Of a DNA stretch of 22,825 nt, positions 7,648 to 15,080 are shown one piece after another. Below the pieces are notes generated by a model. It searched no databases, was not told the DNA's origin, and worked only from the letters and a program-made list of their open reading frames with translations. Made by a program: the position numbers and the translations under genes. Source of the stretch: an uncultured Pseudomonas sp. (GTDB taxonomy: Bacteria > Pseudomonadota > Gammaproteobacteria > Pseudomonadales > Pseudomonadaceae); assembly GCF_946885885.1 (NCBI RefSeq), contig NZ_CAMPHN010000062.1:1-22825 (forward strand), read 5' to 3'. Each line of letters begins with the position of its first letter. The stretch's first letter is position 1.

Positions 7648-8007
7648 TCAGCGCGATAGCGCTTCCACCGCCAACCCGACGAGTACGATCGCCAGGCAGA
7701 GTGCGCTGAAGCGCAAGGCCCAAGGCGAGGTCAGCCAAGCTAGAAGTTGTTGCTGCGGCTGTTCACGCACTTGCATGAAAGCATCGAAATGCTGCGGATG
7801 AATGCTGTGGGGGAAGCTCCGGCTGCGGTACAGCAGAGCCCGGGCTGCGGCCATCTGCTTGTACCGTGGTAGTTCGATGGCGAAGTAGGGTTGGCCATCC
7901 GCGGTGCGGCCCAGATCGTTGATCAGGCATTCGATGCCCTGTCGCTCCAGACAACCTTGCAAGTGCTCGATAAAGGCGCGGTCGGGGGAGTCGGTCAGCA
8001 CGAACAT
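7648..8007 (-). CDS. Small protein with DUF2007/GlpG-N-like domain and C-terminal membrane anchor
   Basis: A 119-aa protein without an assigned function. Residues 1-60 (FVLTDSPDRAFIEHLQ, then GIECLINDLG and YFAIELPRY) resemble the small alpha/beta domain of DUF2007 proteins and the N-terminal domain of GlpG rhomboids: a strand, a helix, then a strand after a query-like G-I-E. A single hydrophobic helix at about 97-115 near the C-terminus would anchor it in the inner membrane with the domain in the cytoplasm. The ATG at 8007 is preferred because GGAAG lies 7 nt upstream; a longer frame from 8058 has no such site. The family placement is tentative. Confidence 0.65.
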   Translation of the reverse strand: MFVLTDSPDRAFIEHLQGCLERQGIECLINDLGRTADGQPYFAIELPRYKQMAAARALLYRSRSFPHSIHPQHFDAFMQVREQPQQQLLAWLTSPWALRFSALCLAIVLVGLAVEALSR

Positions 8008-8118
8008 CGTCAGTCTTCCGTGGATACGTGGGGCCGCCATCATGCCGTGCCTTGTCATCGTTCGCTATGGTCGGTTATTGCCTCGTATTTGAGAGCCTTG
8101 GTCAGCCGGGCTGCTCCG

Positions 8119-8889
8119 TTAAGGCGCCGACGCTTGGGGCTCAGCGGCCAGCTGGCCGAGCGCTGCGGTGATTCGCGCGCTGTAGCGATTGACCAATGTG
8201 GGCACGCTGTTCTCTCGGTAGTTGAGCAGCGAGGGTTCGATATAGCGCCATGTCTTTTCGATGTCACGCAGCAGCAATTGGCGCTCGGCCGATTGCCCGG
8301 GCTGTTGGCGTAGCTGCTGCAGGCCGGCGGCGAACGCTTTGCTCTGCTCGTCGACCGCGGGGGCATCGCCCCCCAGGGAATTGGCGCCGACGCTGTGCGC
8401 GATGTAGTCGGTGGTGAGGGTTTGCAAGCGCACTTCAAGTGCGCGGCTATCATGCGCCTGGTCGCGATCGAGCCCTGCGCTCAATTCGTCGCACAGGTTA
8501 ATAAGGTGGCGATTGAGCCTGATCAGTTCGGCGATGGCGCCGCCTTCCGGGTCCTGTTTGCGTTGCAGTTGTATTGCCGCTTCGCTCAATAGCGCACGGT
8601 AGGCCCGCCAGTGCGGTTGCAACTGCTCGAGCGTCGACAGCAGGGCGCCACCGGTTGCTTCGAGTCGGCCGAGTTGCTGATCGACCAGGGCGATGCGCTT
8701 CTCTATAGAGGCGCCATGGGCCGGGTCGACGGTTACGCCATAGAGCAAATAGAAGTCGCCGAGCGAACCGATGATGCTCAAGCGGATTTGATGCAGGGCG
8801 GCCTGCTGCTCGGGGGTAGCGGCGGATACGCCGGGGTGAAGGGCTATGGCCAATAGGCAAAACAGCCAGGCGTACAAACGGTGGGTCAT
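8119..8889 (-). CDS. Secreted helical protein with PilJ-like sensor-type domain
   Basis: A 256-aa protein with a signal peptide (about 1-23, ending GVSA). The rest is alpha-helical and resembles the periplasmic four-helix domain of PilJ-type chemoreceptors (type IV pili methyl-accepting chemotaxis N-terminal domain). Two similar blocks are visible: one around LHQIRLSIIGSLGDFYLLYG and one near the C-terminus with DIEKTWRYIEPSLLNY then NSVPTLVNRYSARI. There is no transmembrane helix after the signal and no signalling domain, so it would be a free periplasmic protein. The gene starts opposite a 200-bp gap holding the terminators of the depolymerase gene. Ligand and role are unknown. Confidence 0.65.
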   Translation of the reverse strand: MTHRLYAWLFCLLAIALHPGVSAATPEQQAALHQIRLSIIGSLGDFYLLYGVTVDPAHGASIEKRIALVDQQLGRLEATGGALLSTLEQLQPHWRAYRALLSEAAIQLQRKQDPEGGAIAELIRLNRHLINLCDELSAGLDRDQAHDSRALEVRLQTLTTDYIAHSVGANSLGGDAPAVDEQSKAFAAGLQQLRQQPGQSAERQLLLRDIEKTWRYIEPSLLNYRENSVPTLVNRYSARITAALGQLAAEPQASAP

Positions 8890-9017
8890 ACGGCCTCCCT
8901 GAGGCTCGTCGGACTAGTGGAAATCCTGGGATTGTTGCGCTTTTACGAGACGACGACCGTTTGATGAATGTTGCTGCGGATATCGGCTCGTTGAACCAGT
9001 CACTCAAGCCACCAACG

Positions 9018-9044
9018 GACGACTGGGCACAAGGCCCAGTCGTC
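9018..9044. terminator. Strong hairpin downstream of the depolymerase gene
   Basis: GACGACTGGGC (9018-9028) and GCCCAGTCGTC (9034-9044) form a perfect 11-bp stem with a 5-base loop. It is the second of two stacked hairpins following the minus-strand depolymerase gene. No T tract follows, so it could act as an mRNA 3-prime-end stabiliser as well as a terminator. Confidence 0.5.
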
Positions 9045-9058
9045 GCTGTCGGCGGTCG

Positions 9059-9086
9059 CGGGCAGGCAGCCAAGGCTGCCTGCCCG
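9059..9086. terminator. Very stable hairpin directly after the depolymerase stop codon
   Basis: CGGGCAGGCAGCC (9059-9071) and GGCTGCCTGCCCG (9074-9086) form a perfect 13-bp stem with only AA between the arms. It begins 5 bp beyond the stop codon of the minus-strand gene. It is nearly all GC and lacks a T run on the minus strand. A role in ending transcription or protecting the 3-prime end is likely. Confidence 0.55.
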
Positions 9087-9091
9087 TCCCT

Positions 9092-9949
9092 TTATGGGTG
9101 GGCTTTGAACCAGGCGAGTACCTTGCCCGGCGAGGCGTCGAACCATTCATGGTTACCCAGGGACTCGGTATAACGACCGGTCTCGATACCTTGCTGGAGC
9201 AGGCGGTCGTAATACATGTCCATGGTCCACCACGGCACGACCAGGTCGATGTAGCCGTGGATGAAATAGGTTGGCGGATGGTTGGCCGGCAGGGTCGATG
9301 GCACCGAGCACAGTGGGCCTGCGCAGGTGGCATAGGAGCCCGAGTGCACCACCAGCGCCTTGAACTGGCCCGGGAAGGACACGGCCATGCGGCTGGTGTT
9401 GTAGCCGCCGCTGGAAATGCCGGTGGCGTACTTGCGCTTGCCGTTGAGCGGGCCGAAATGCCCGTTGTCGATGGCTTTGAACACGTTGGTCAGAAAGCTG
9501 AAGTCCGTGCTGGTCTCGTACAGGCTGCCCGATAAGCCGGGGATGTTGGTTTGCCAGAACAGATCGGCCGGTGCACTGGGCGCGATCACGGCATAGCCGT
9601 TGTCCAGTAAGGTCTTGATGGTCTTGCCTTCGTTATACAGTTTGCCCAGCCATTCGCTGCTGTAATAGACGAAGTCGTCCAGGGCGAAGAACGAGCCCTG
9701 GTAGATCAGGGCCACTGGCCAGCCACCCGCCGGCGGTGTACCCGCTGGCGTTTGGTAGATCACCTTGCGTGAACCTATCGCACCCGAGGCGATCCAGGTG
9801 GATTTGTGGCTGCATTCGATTTTGCCGGGTAGCAACCAGGTTTTTTTACGTTCGGTACAGGGGGAGTCGGCCCAGGTTGGAGTTGCAAAAACGCAGGCCA
9901 GTAACGCGATCAAGCTCAGCCAACGAACTTCATGTTTGGCAGTGAACAT
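9092..9949 (-). CDS. phaZ: Extracellular medium-chain-length PHA depolymerase
   Basis: A secreted serine hydrolase that cleaves medium-chain-length polyhydroxyalkanoate outside the cell. The protein is 285 aa, with a signal peptide at about 1-27 (ending TWA-DS). The lipase box is G177-I-S179-S-G181 in YATGISSGGYN, the acid is D235 in HGYIDLVVP and the base is H267 in GNHEWF. These positions are each 7 residues beyond the S172/D228/H260 triad known for the P. fluorescens GK13 enzyme, so the match is close over the whole length. It lacks the substrate-binding domain and linker of short-chain PHB depolymerases, as is usual for this class. The ATG at 9949 has GGAGAT 5 nt upstream; a longer frame from 10060 would bury the signal peptide. 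It is divergent from the DUF1302 gene and ends in two strong hairpins. Confidence 0.88.
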   Translation of the reverse strand: MFTAKHEVRWLSLIALLACVFATPTWADSPCTERKKTWLLPGKIECSHKSTWIASGAIGSRKVIYQTPAGTPPAGGWPVALIYQGSFFALDDFVYYSSEWLGKLYNEGKTIKTLLDNGYAVIAPSAPADLFWQTNIPGLSGSLYETSTDFSFLTNVFKAIDNGHFGPLNGKRKYATGISSGGYNTSRMAVSFPGQFKALVVHSGSYATCAGPLCSVPSTLPANHPPTYFIHGYIDLVVPWWTMDMYYDRLLQQGIETGRYTESLGNHEWFDASPGKVLAWFKAHP

Positions 9950-10222
9950 GGATGTATCTCCGATTTTATTGTTGGTTTTTTCCGCGAATTTCTCCCGATC
10001 TGTCGTTTTTTTCCTTAACTGCGGAGGGCTAAATAGAAACATGAATTCCGATTCCGTCAAGTGAACAAAACCGAAATTTTCTGGTCCTCAAGCGCAGCGG
10101 CCGTCTAGCTCAAGGCCTCTGGGCGGAAAAAAATTTTGAAGCTTGCCAAAGATAAGCTGCGGGATTAGGTTATCGGAACCGATGTTCCGGTTCCGATAAA
10201 AACAATTCAGCAGGAGACCATC
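9950..10222. promoter_or_regulatory. Divergent intergenic region, phaZ / DUF1302
   Basis: This 273-bp stretch is visibly more AT-rich than the flanking genes and contains no convincing ORF. It must hold the promoters of the depolymerase gene (leftward) and the DUF1302-DUF1329 operon (rightward). The distinctive element is the palindrome at 10170-10199. A weak -35/-10 pair (TTGCCA at 10144, TAGGTT at 10167, 17-bp spacer) would put the palindrome over the rightward transcription start. Confidence 0.55.
10170..10199. promoter_or_regulatory. Palindromic operator candidate upstream of the DUF1302 gene
   Basis: TTATCGGAACCG (10170-10181) and CGGTTCCGATAA (10188-10199) are perfect 12-bp inverted arms around ATGTTC. 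Nested in it are three copies of one half-site: CGGAAC (10174-10179), then GTTCCG at 10184-10189 and again at 10190-10195. It ends 11 bp before the ribosome site of the GTG start. No T tract follows on either strand, so an operator is more likely than a terminator. The regulator is unknown; the nearby TetR protein is one candidate. Confidence 0.6.
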
Positions 10223-11974
10223 GTGGCGATTCAGAGAACAACATGGGCGGCATGGACGGCGGGCTTTTGGGTGCTGCTGGCGGCGGGCCAGGCCAGCGCT
10301 TTTCAAGCACGCTCAGGGGATTGGGCGCTGTCTTGGGATACCACCCTGTCCTACGGCGTGAACTACCGCATGGAAAGCCAGGACCGTCGACTGATAGCGC
10401 GCGCCAACGGTGGTAAGGGCGCGAACGTCGACTTGATCAACACCGACGACGGTAATCTGAATTTCAGAAAGGGCGATCTGTTTTCCGAAGTGGCCAAGGT
10501 GGTCACCGAGATGGACCTGAATTTTCAGAACGATTACGGCGTATTCGTCAGGGCGCGGGGCTTCTACGATTTCGAACTGAAGGATGACGAGCGCCGTCAT
10601 CGCGAGATTCCGAATAAGGGGCTGGACGACGCCGGTTCCAGCATCGATCTGCTGGATGCCTTCGTCTACGGTAGCTGGAGGGTGGCCGATCGGGCACTGA
10701 ACGTGCGCCTCGGGCGGCAGGTGATCAACTGGGGCGAGGGGTTGTTCTACCAAAACGGCATAGGCGCGACCAACCCGGTGGATCTCAATGCGCTGCGCGC
10801 ACCGGGTTCCGAGCTGAAAGAGGCCTATATGCCGACCCTGATGGGCTATGCCTCCTACGAGTTGAGCGATGGCTTGTCGATCGAGGGTTACTGGCAACCG
10901 GGGAGCGCCTGGGAAGAAACCAAGATCGACCCTTGCGGCACCTACTTCTCGACCCTCGATGTGGTGGGTGGCGGCTGCGATTACCTGATGCTGCCGCCGT
11001 TGCAGGAGCCGTTCACTGGCGGTATGGCCTTCGACAGCCCCGAACAGGCCCAGGCGTTTGCCGACAGCCTTGGCCCGGGCTTCGTCAACGACCTGTTGCG
11101 TGGCTACTTGCCTACTACCTACGTGCCGCGTAGCGGGGATATCGAAGCCGACGGCGCCCCGCAATACGGTGTGGCGCTGCGCTGGCTGGTGCCGGAGCTG
11201 AACGACACCGAGCTGGGTTTCTACTACCTGCGCTACAACATGAACCTGCCGATGCTCGGCCTGACGGTCGGACAGCCAGTGGTGCTGCCCCTGGTCGGCG
11301 CCCTGCCGGTCGCCAACACCTCACGCTATTACGCCGAATACCTGGAAAAACGCGACCTGTTCGGCGTCAGTTTCAACACCAGTATCAGCGGCGATAACTT
11401 CCTCAACGGTCTATCCGTGGCCGGCGAACTCAGCTACCGACCCAATGCGCCTATCGCGCTGGGCTTGGGCGAATACCTGCCGAGCGCATTGTCGGGCACT
11501 GCCGAGGGGCTGGAGGTCGGCACGCGTCTCGACGGTTACCGCGAGAAACCCATGCTGCAAGCCTCGCTGGCCGGTATCTACAGCTTCAACAACCTGCTCG
11601 GCGCCGACACTGCCACCTTGTTTGCCGAAGTCGTGGGTAGTCGGGTCCAGGGCTTGGAGTCGGACATCGATTATTACGACGCCACCTCCAGCGCCTGGGG
11701 CGTGCAAGGCAGCCTGTCGCTGACCTATAGCAACGTGTTCAACCTGATCAACCTGGTGCCCAACGTCAGCTATCAGTACGGCGTCAATGGCGTCGCGCCG
11801 CAGTTGACCAACGGCTTGCTGGAGGAGCGTAAGAGCTATTCGGTCGGTATCGACGCGATCTATCGGGAGGCGCTGACCGTCGGCGCCAAATACGTGGGCT
11901 ACAGCGGCGGCGGTCTGGCCAACAAGCTCAGCGATCGCGATTACCTCAGCTTCAACATCAAATACAGTTTCTAG
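10223..11974 (+). CDS. DUF1302 outer-membrane beta-barrel protein
   Basis: A 583-aa protein of the DUF1302 family. The signal peptide is about residues 1-26 (ending GQASA-FQ). The mature protein is rich in alternating aromatic strands (for example WALSWDTTLSYGVNYRM, ELGFYYLRYNMN) and ends in SFNIKYSF, with the C-terminal Phe recognised by the BAM complex. A porin-like outer-membrane location is therefore well supported. DUF1302 genes are normally paired with DUF1329 genes, as here, and occur near genes for hydrophobic or polyester-like substrates; the molecular role is not settled. The start is GTG at 10223, supported by AGGAGA 6 nt upstream. The next gene begins 11 bp after its stop, so the two form an operon. 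Confidence 0.88.
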   Translation: MAIQRTTWAAWTAGFWVLLAAGQASAFQARSGDWALSWDTTLSYGVNYRMESQDRRLIARANGGKGANVDLINTDDGNLNFRKGDLFSEVAKVVTEMDLNFQNDYGVFVRARGFYDFELKDDERRHREIPNKGLDDAGSSIDLLDAFVYGSWRVADRALNVRLGRQVINWGEGLFYQNGIGATNPVDLNALRAPGSELKEAYMPTLMGYASYELSDGLSIEGYWQPGSAWEETKIDPCGTYFSTLDVVGGGCDYLMLPPLQEPFTGGMAFDSPEQAQAFADSLGPGFVNDLLRGYLPTTYVPRSGDIEADGAPQYGVALRWLVPELNDTELGFYYLRYNMNLPMLGLTVGQPVVLPLVGALPVANTSRYYAEYLEKRDLFGVSFNTSISGDNFLNGLSVAGELSYRPNAPIALGLGEYLPSALSGTAEGLEVGTRLDGYREKPMLQASLAGIYSFNNLLGADTATLFAEVVGSRVQGLESDIDYYDATSSAWGVQGSLSLTYSNVFNLINLVPNVSYQYGVNGVAPQLTNGLLEERKSYSVGIDAIYREALTVGAKYVGYSGGGLANKLSDRDYLSFNIKYSF

Positions 11975-11985
11975 AAGAGTGACTC

Positions 11986-13347
11986 ATGAAGACTTCAGGA
12001 TTTTTGTATAGCAGCCTGTTCATCGCCCTTTTGCTCGGCAGCGGCCTGGCCCAGGCTCAGGTGAGCGCGGCCGAGGCTGCGCGTCTGGGTCAGGATCTGA
12101 CCCCCATGGGCGCCGAGAAAGCCGGTAATGCGGCGGGCACCATCCCCGCCTGGGATGGCGGCTTGGCCCGCGACCCCGATGCGTTCAAAGCCGACGTGGG
12201 CTACCCCGACCCCTTCGCTGGCGACAAGCCGCTGTTCACCATCACCGCGGCCAATGCCGAGCAATACCGCGACCAGCTGAGCCCTGGCCAGCGCGCCATG
12301 CTGACCCGCTTCAGCGACACCTGGAAGCTCAACGTCTACCCGACCCGGCGTTCGGCCTCTTACTCGCAAAGGATCTACGACGCGGTCAAGGCCAATGCGA
12401 CCACCGCCAAGCTGATCGAGAACGGCAACGGCATCGCCGATTTCAAACTCGCCACGCCTTTCCCGATTCCCCAGTCGGGACTCGAAGTGTTGTGGAACCA
12501 CCTGGTGCGTTACCGCGGCGACAGCGTCAAGCGCCATTACGCCCAAGCGGTTCCGCATGCCAGCGGCGACTACTTCATGACCAAGATCGAGGACCTGTTC
12601 CTGTTTAACCAGGCGGCGGGCGACTACAGCCAGGAGAACGGCAACGTACTCTTCTACTTCCGTCAGTCGGTATTGGCCCCGGCACGTCTGGCCGGCACCG
12701 AGTTGCTCGTGCACGAAACCGTCAATCAGGTGAAAGAGCCGCGGCTGGCCTGGCTCTACGCCGCCGGTCAGCGTCGGGTACGACGCGCGCCGAACGTGGC
12801 GTACGACTCGCCGGGCACCTCGTCGGACGGCATGCGCACCACCGATAACTTCGACATGTTCTCCGGCGCGCCGGACAAGTACGACTGGGAGTTGCTGGGC
12901 AAGAAGGAGATGTACGTGCCCTACAACAGTTACCAGTTGGCGGACAAACGCAACAAATACAGCGATATCGTCCAGCGTGGCCACGTCAATCCCGATCTGC
13001 TGCGTTACGAGCTGCACCGGGTCTGGCACGTGCGGGCGATGTTGAAGGAGGGCATGCGCCATCAGTACAAGCAGCGCGATATGTATTTCGACGAAGACAG
13101 CTATCAGCTGCTGCTGGTCGACCACTACGACAACCGCGACAACCTGTGGCGGGTCGGCGAGTCCTACACGATCAATCTCTACGACCAGCCGTTGGTCTGG
13201 ACCAAGGGCGACGCGGTATACGACTTGATCGGTGGGCGTTATGTGATCGGTGTACTGTCCAACGAAGAACCGGCTAATCAGTTCGATATCGCTCTTACGC
13301 CGTCCGACTTCACCCCCGCGCAATTACGCAGGGACAGCCGGCGTTAA
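11986..13347 (+). CDS. DUF1329 envelope protein (LolA/LolB-like fold family)
   Basis: A 453-aa DUF1329 family protein with a signal peptide at about 1-24 (GLAQAQ-VS). Family-typical segments include LTPMGAEKAGNAAGTIPAWDGG after the signal and, later, PRLAWLYAAGQRRVRRAPNV and the terminal DFTPAQLRR. DUF1329 is structurally related to outer-membrane lipoprotein sorting proteins, so a periplasmic role in carrying hydrophobic molecules to or from the DUF1302 barrel is plausible but unproven. No lipobox Cys is present after the signal peptide, so it should be soluble or peripherally attached. Its TAA stop overlaps the TAA of the convergent TetR gene within the sequence TTAA. Confidence 0.87.
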   Translation: MKTSGFLYSSLFIALLLGSGLAQAQVSAAEAARLGQDLTPMGAEKAGNAAGTIPAWDGGLARDPDAFKADVGYPDPFAGDKPLFTITAANAEQYRDQLSPGQRAMLTRFSDTWKLNVYPTRRSASYSQRIYDAVKANATTAKLIENGNGIADFKLATPFPIPQSGLEVLWNHLVRYRGDSVKRHYAQAVPHASGDYFMTKIEDLFLFNQAAGDYSQENGNVLFYFRQSVLAPARLAGTELLVHETVNQVKEPRLAWLYAAGQRRVRRAPNVAYDSPGTSSDGMRTTDNFDMFSGAPDKYDWELLGKKEMYVPYNSYQLADKRNKYSDIVQRGHVNPDLLRYELHRVWHVRAMLKEGMRHQYKQRDMYFDEDSYQLLLVDHYDNRDNLWRVGESYTINLYDQPLVWTKGDAVYDLIGGRYVIGVLSNEEPANQFDIALTPSDFTPAQLRRDSRR

Positions 13348-13964
13348 TTTTTGGAAACTTCCAAATAACTGCAAACCAACCGTGAAAGTTCCCCGGGAAT
13401 AACTTCCCGGGGGGTTACACCCAGGGTGCCGATCATTGTGAAGTAATTCATGCTGGCGAGCAGCATATGCGCGGAGAGGTCGGCGGCTTGTTCCGGGTTG
13501 GGATGGCTGAGCTCGCCGCGCTTGGCCAGCACGATGCGGCACAGGGTCTGGCTGATGTGGGCGTTTAATTGGTGGAAGCGCTGTCGGAATTGAATATCTG
13601 CGGAACTACGGCGAACCAAGGCGCGGAGCAGGCCTTCATGACCCGCGAAGAAGGTGATGATGCCTTGAACGAACAATTCGATTTGCTGTGCCAGTGAGTG
13701 TCCGGGGCGCTCGAGTTCTTCGAGCAGCGCATCGATAGCCTCCCGCCCTTGTGCGACGAAACGTTCATGCACGGCGAACAACAGGACGTCTTTATCGGCG
13801 AGCAGCCGGTAGAAGGTGCCCACCGAGGACTCGGCCAGTTGGGAGATTTGCGCGATGCCGGTGTCTTCGAAGCGATTATCGGCGAGCAGTTCGGCAGCCA
13901 CGTTGAGAAAGCGCTCCAAGGCTTTTTTACTGCGTGTCTGGGTCGGGCTGGAAATGCTGTACAT
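13344..13964 (-). CDS. TetR/AcrR family transcriptional regulator
   Basis: A 206-aa regulator. The N-terminal helix-turn-helix (about residues 14-60: ALERFLNVAAELLADNRFED, then ISQLAESSVGTFYRLLADKD) is typical TetR. The C-terminal ligand domain cannot be assigned to a ligand. The ATG at 13964 is used; extension to a TTG at 13988 has no ribosome site. It converges with the DUF1329 gene (stops overlap in TTAA) and is divergent from the alpha/beta hydrolase gene at 14146, the usual arrangement for autoregulated TetR repressors. It could control the hydrolase, the DUF1302-DUF1329 operon, or both. No copy of the 10170-10199 palindrome was found in its own promoter region, which weakens the second idea. 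Confidence 0.85.
   Translation of the reverse strand: MYSISSPTQTRSKKALERFLNVAAELLADNRFEDTGIAQISQLAESSVGTFYRLLADKDVLLFAVHERFVAQGREAIDALLEELERPGHSLAQQIELFVQGIITFFAGHEGLLRALVRRSSADIQFRQRFHQLNAHISQTLCRIVLAKRGELSHPNPEQAADLSAHMLLASMNYFTMIGTLGVTPREVIPGELSRLVCSYLEVSKN
13391..13412. terminator. Hairpin within the 3-prime end of the TetR gene, downstream of DUF1329
   Basis: CCCCGGGA (13391-13398) and TCCCGGGG (13405-13412) form a perfect 8-bp stem with a 6-base loop, 43 bp beyond the DUF1329 stop codon. It is inside TetR codons (around EVIPGELS). There is no T tract, so a terminator role for the rightward operon is only a possibility. Confidence 0.3.
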
Positions 13965-14145
13965 GAGAAATTCTCTATAAAAAAGCAAGCCGATTCTAAG
14001 TTTTCAAGGAGTATAAGGCAAACAGGAACTTCTTAACGGATATGAAGAAATTAATATCAATAGGGTATGCATCGAGATAACTGATGATTACTCATAACGT
14101 TCGGCTTATTGGTGATGGGAAGTTATCGTTCGAGGGAGTTTATTT
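13965..14145. promoter_or_regulatory. AT-rich divergent promoter region, tetR / hydrolase
   Basis: About 180 bp of strikingly AT-rich sequence in a GC-rich neighbourhood, between divergent starts. It contains short dyads (GATAACT at about 14076 with AGTTATC at about 14122, and AACGTT) but no long perfect palindrome that I can call an operator. A site for the adjacent TetR protein is expected here. Confidence 0.45.
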
Positions 14146-14949
14146 ATGCACTATATTCAATTGCAGAGCGGCCGTTGTGCCTATATTCGTCAGGGCAAAG
14201 GCGTGCCGGTATTGCTGCTGCACGGCCTGGGTTCGTCCTGGCAGGATTGGCAGTCGCAAATCGACTCGCTCTCGCGCTTCGCCGAAGTATTCGCTCTCGA
14301 TTTGCGCGGTCATGGTGCCAGCGAACCTTTGAGTGCGCCCGTCAGTGTGTCCGAATTGGCCGATGATGTGGCCGAGTTCATCCGGATAATGAACATCCGC
14401 GGCTGCGTTCTGGTCGGCATATCCATGGGCGGCATGGTCGGCTTCCAGTTATTGGCCAATCAGCCCGATCTGGTGGGCGCGATGGTGGCGATCAACAGCG
14501 CGCCGAGCTTCCCGCTCGATAGCTGGCAGACCCGGGCGAAGATCTATCTGCGTCTGGCGACGATCCATCTGCTGGGTCTGAAGGCGCTCGGCCGCTTGAT
14601 GGCGCGCAAGTTGTTTCCCCATGCCGAGCAGAATCAGCTCCGGCGCTTGGTGGCCATGCGCATGGCCGCCAACGACCGCACCTCCTACCTGCATGCGATC
14701 CATGCGATTCTCGGCTGGTCGGCGTTACCCGCGGTCAGCCGCGTCGACACACCGATGCTGATTATTTCCGGCGATCGCGACTACACCCCGTTGGCCTATA
14801 AGCGGGCCTATACCGCACAGTTCCGCAATGCCGAATTGGTGGTGGTCGCCGACTCCGGGCACGCCACTCCGCTGGATCAGCCGGGGCAACTCAATGCATT
14901 GCTGGAGCGATTTATCCGGACGAGGCAAATAAGCCACGAACGGGCCTGA
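14146..14949 (+). CDS. Alpha/beta hydrolase (esterase-like)
   Basis: A 267-aa cytoplasmic alpha/beta-hydrolase fold enzyme without signal peptide. The oxyanion-hole region is LLLHGLGSS (23-31), the nucleophile elbow is G91-I-S93-M-G95-G, the acid is in SGDRDYTP (D212) and the base is H239 in DSGHATPLD. The architecture is that of the enol-lactonase/esterase group of hydrolases, and the substrate cannot be read from sequence. The ATG has GAGGGAG 7 nt upstream. It is divergent from tetR and lies beside a secreted polyester depolymerase operon. A role in cleaving imported hydroxyalkanoate oligomers or related esters is attractive but inferred from position only. Confidence 0.85.
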   Translation: MHYIQLQSGRCAYIRQGKGVPVLLLHGLGSSWQDWQSQIDSLSRFAEVFALDLRGHGASEPLSAPVSVSELADDVAEFIRIMNIRGCVLVGISMGGMVGFQLLANQPDLVGAMVAINSAPSFPLDSWQTRAKIYLRLATIHLLGLKALGRLMARKLFPHAEQNQLRRLVAMRMAANDRTSYLHAIHAILGWSALPAVSRVDTPMLIISGDRDYTPLAYKRAYTAQFRNAELVVVADSGHATPLDQPGQLNALLERFIRTRQISHERA

Positions 14950-14961
14950 GCGTGAAAATTC

Positions 14962-14985
14962 GGCGTCGCAAGGCGCCTTCTTTTT
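14962..14985 (+). terminator. Possible weak terminator after the hydrolase gene
   Basis: A short GC-rich dyad (GGCG at 14962, CGCC at 14974, also the palindrome AAGGCGCCTT) is followed by TTCTTTTT, about 13 bp after the stop codon. The stem is short, so confidence is low. Confidence 0.35.
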
Positions 14986-15080
14986 GCCTGTTCGACGGAG
15001 GAAGCAGGCCGAAAACCACCTACCCACCCGTTTCCGCGCCGATCGGCATTACACTAGCCTGCTAGCCGGCCTGGTCGATA

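Noticed and set aside
9950..10060. N-terminal extension of the depolymerase.
   Set aside because: Charged, Lys-rich and ahead of a clear signal peptide; ATG 9949 has a good ribosome site and restores the known family length.
10170..10199. Intrinsic terminator.
   Set aside because: No T tract on either strand and its place is just before a gene start.
10313..11164. Minus-strand ORF of 283 codons.
   Set aside because: Shadow of the DUF1302 gene with His/Val/Gln-rich noise and no recognisable fold.
11995..13323. Long minus-strand ORF of 442 codons.
   Set aside because: Antisense to the DUF1329 gene, low-complexity Val/Gly/Arg composition, no motif and no ribosome site.
13965..14145. Horizontally acquired fragment, because of its low GC.
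   Set aside because: The stretch is short and limited to a divergent promoter region; flanking genes have ordinary composition and there are no mobility genes.
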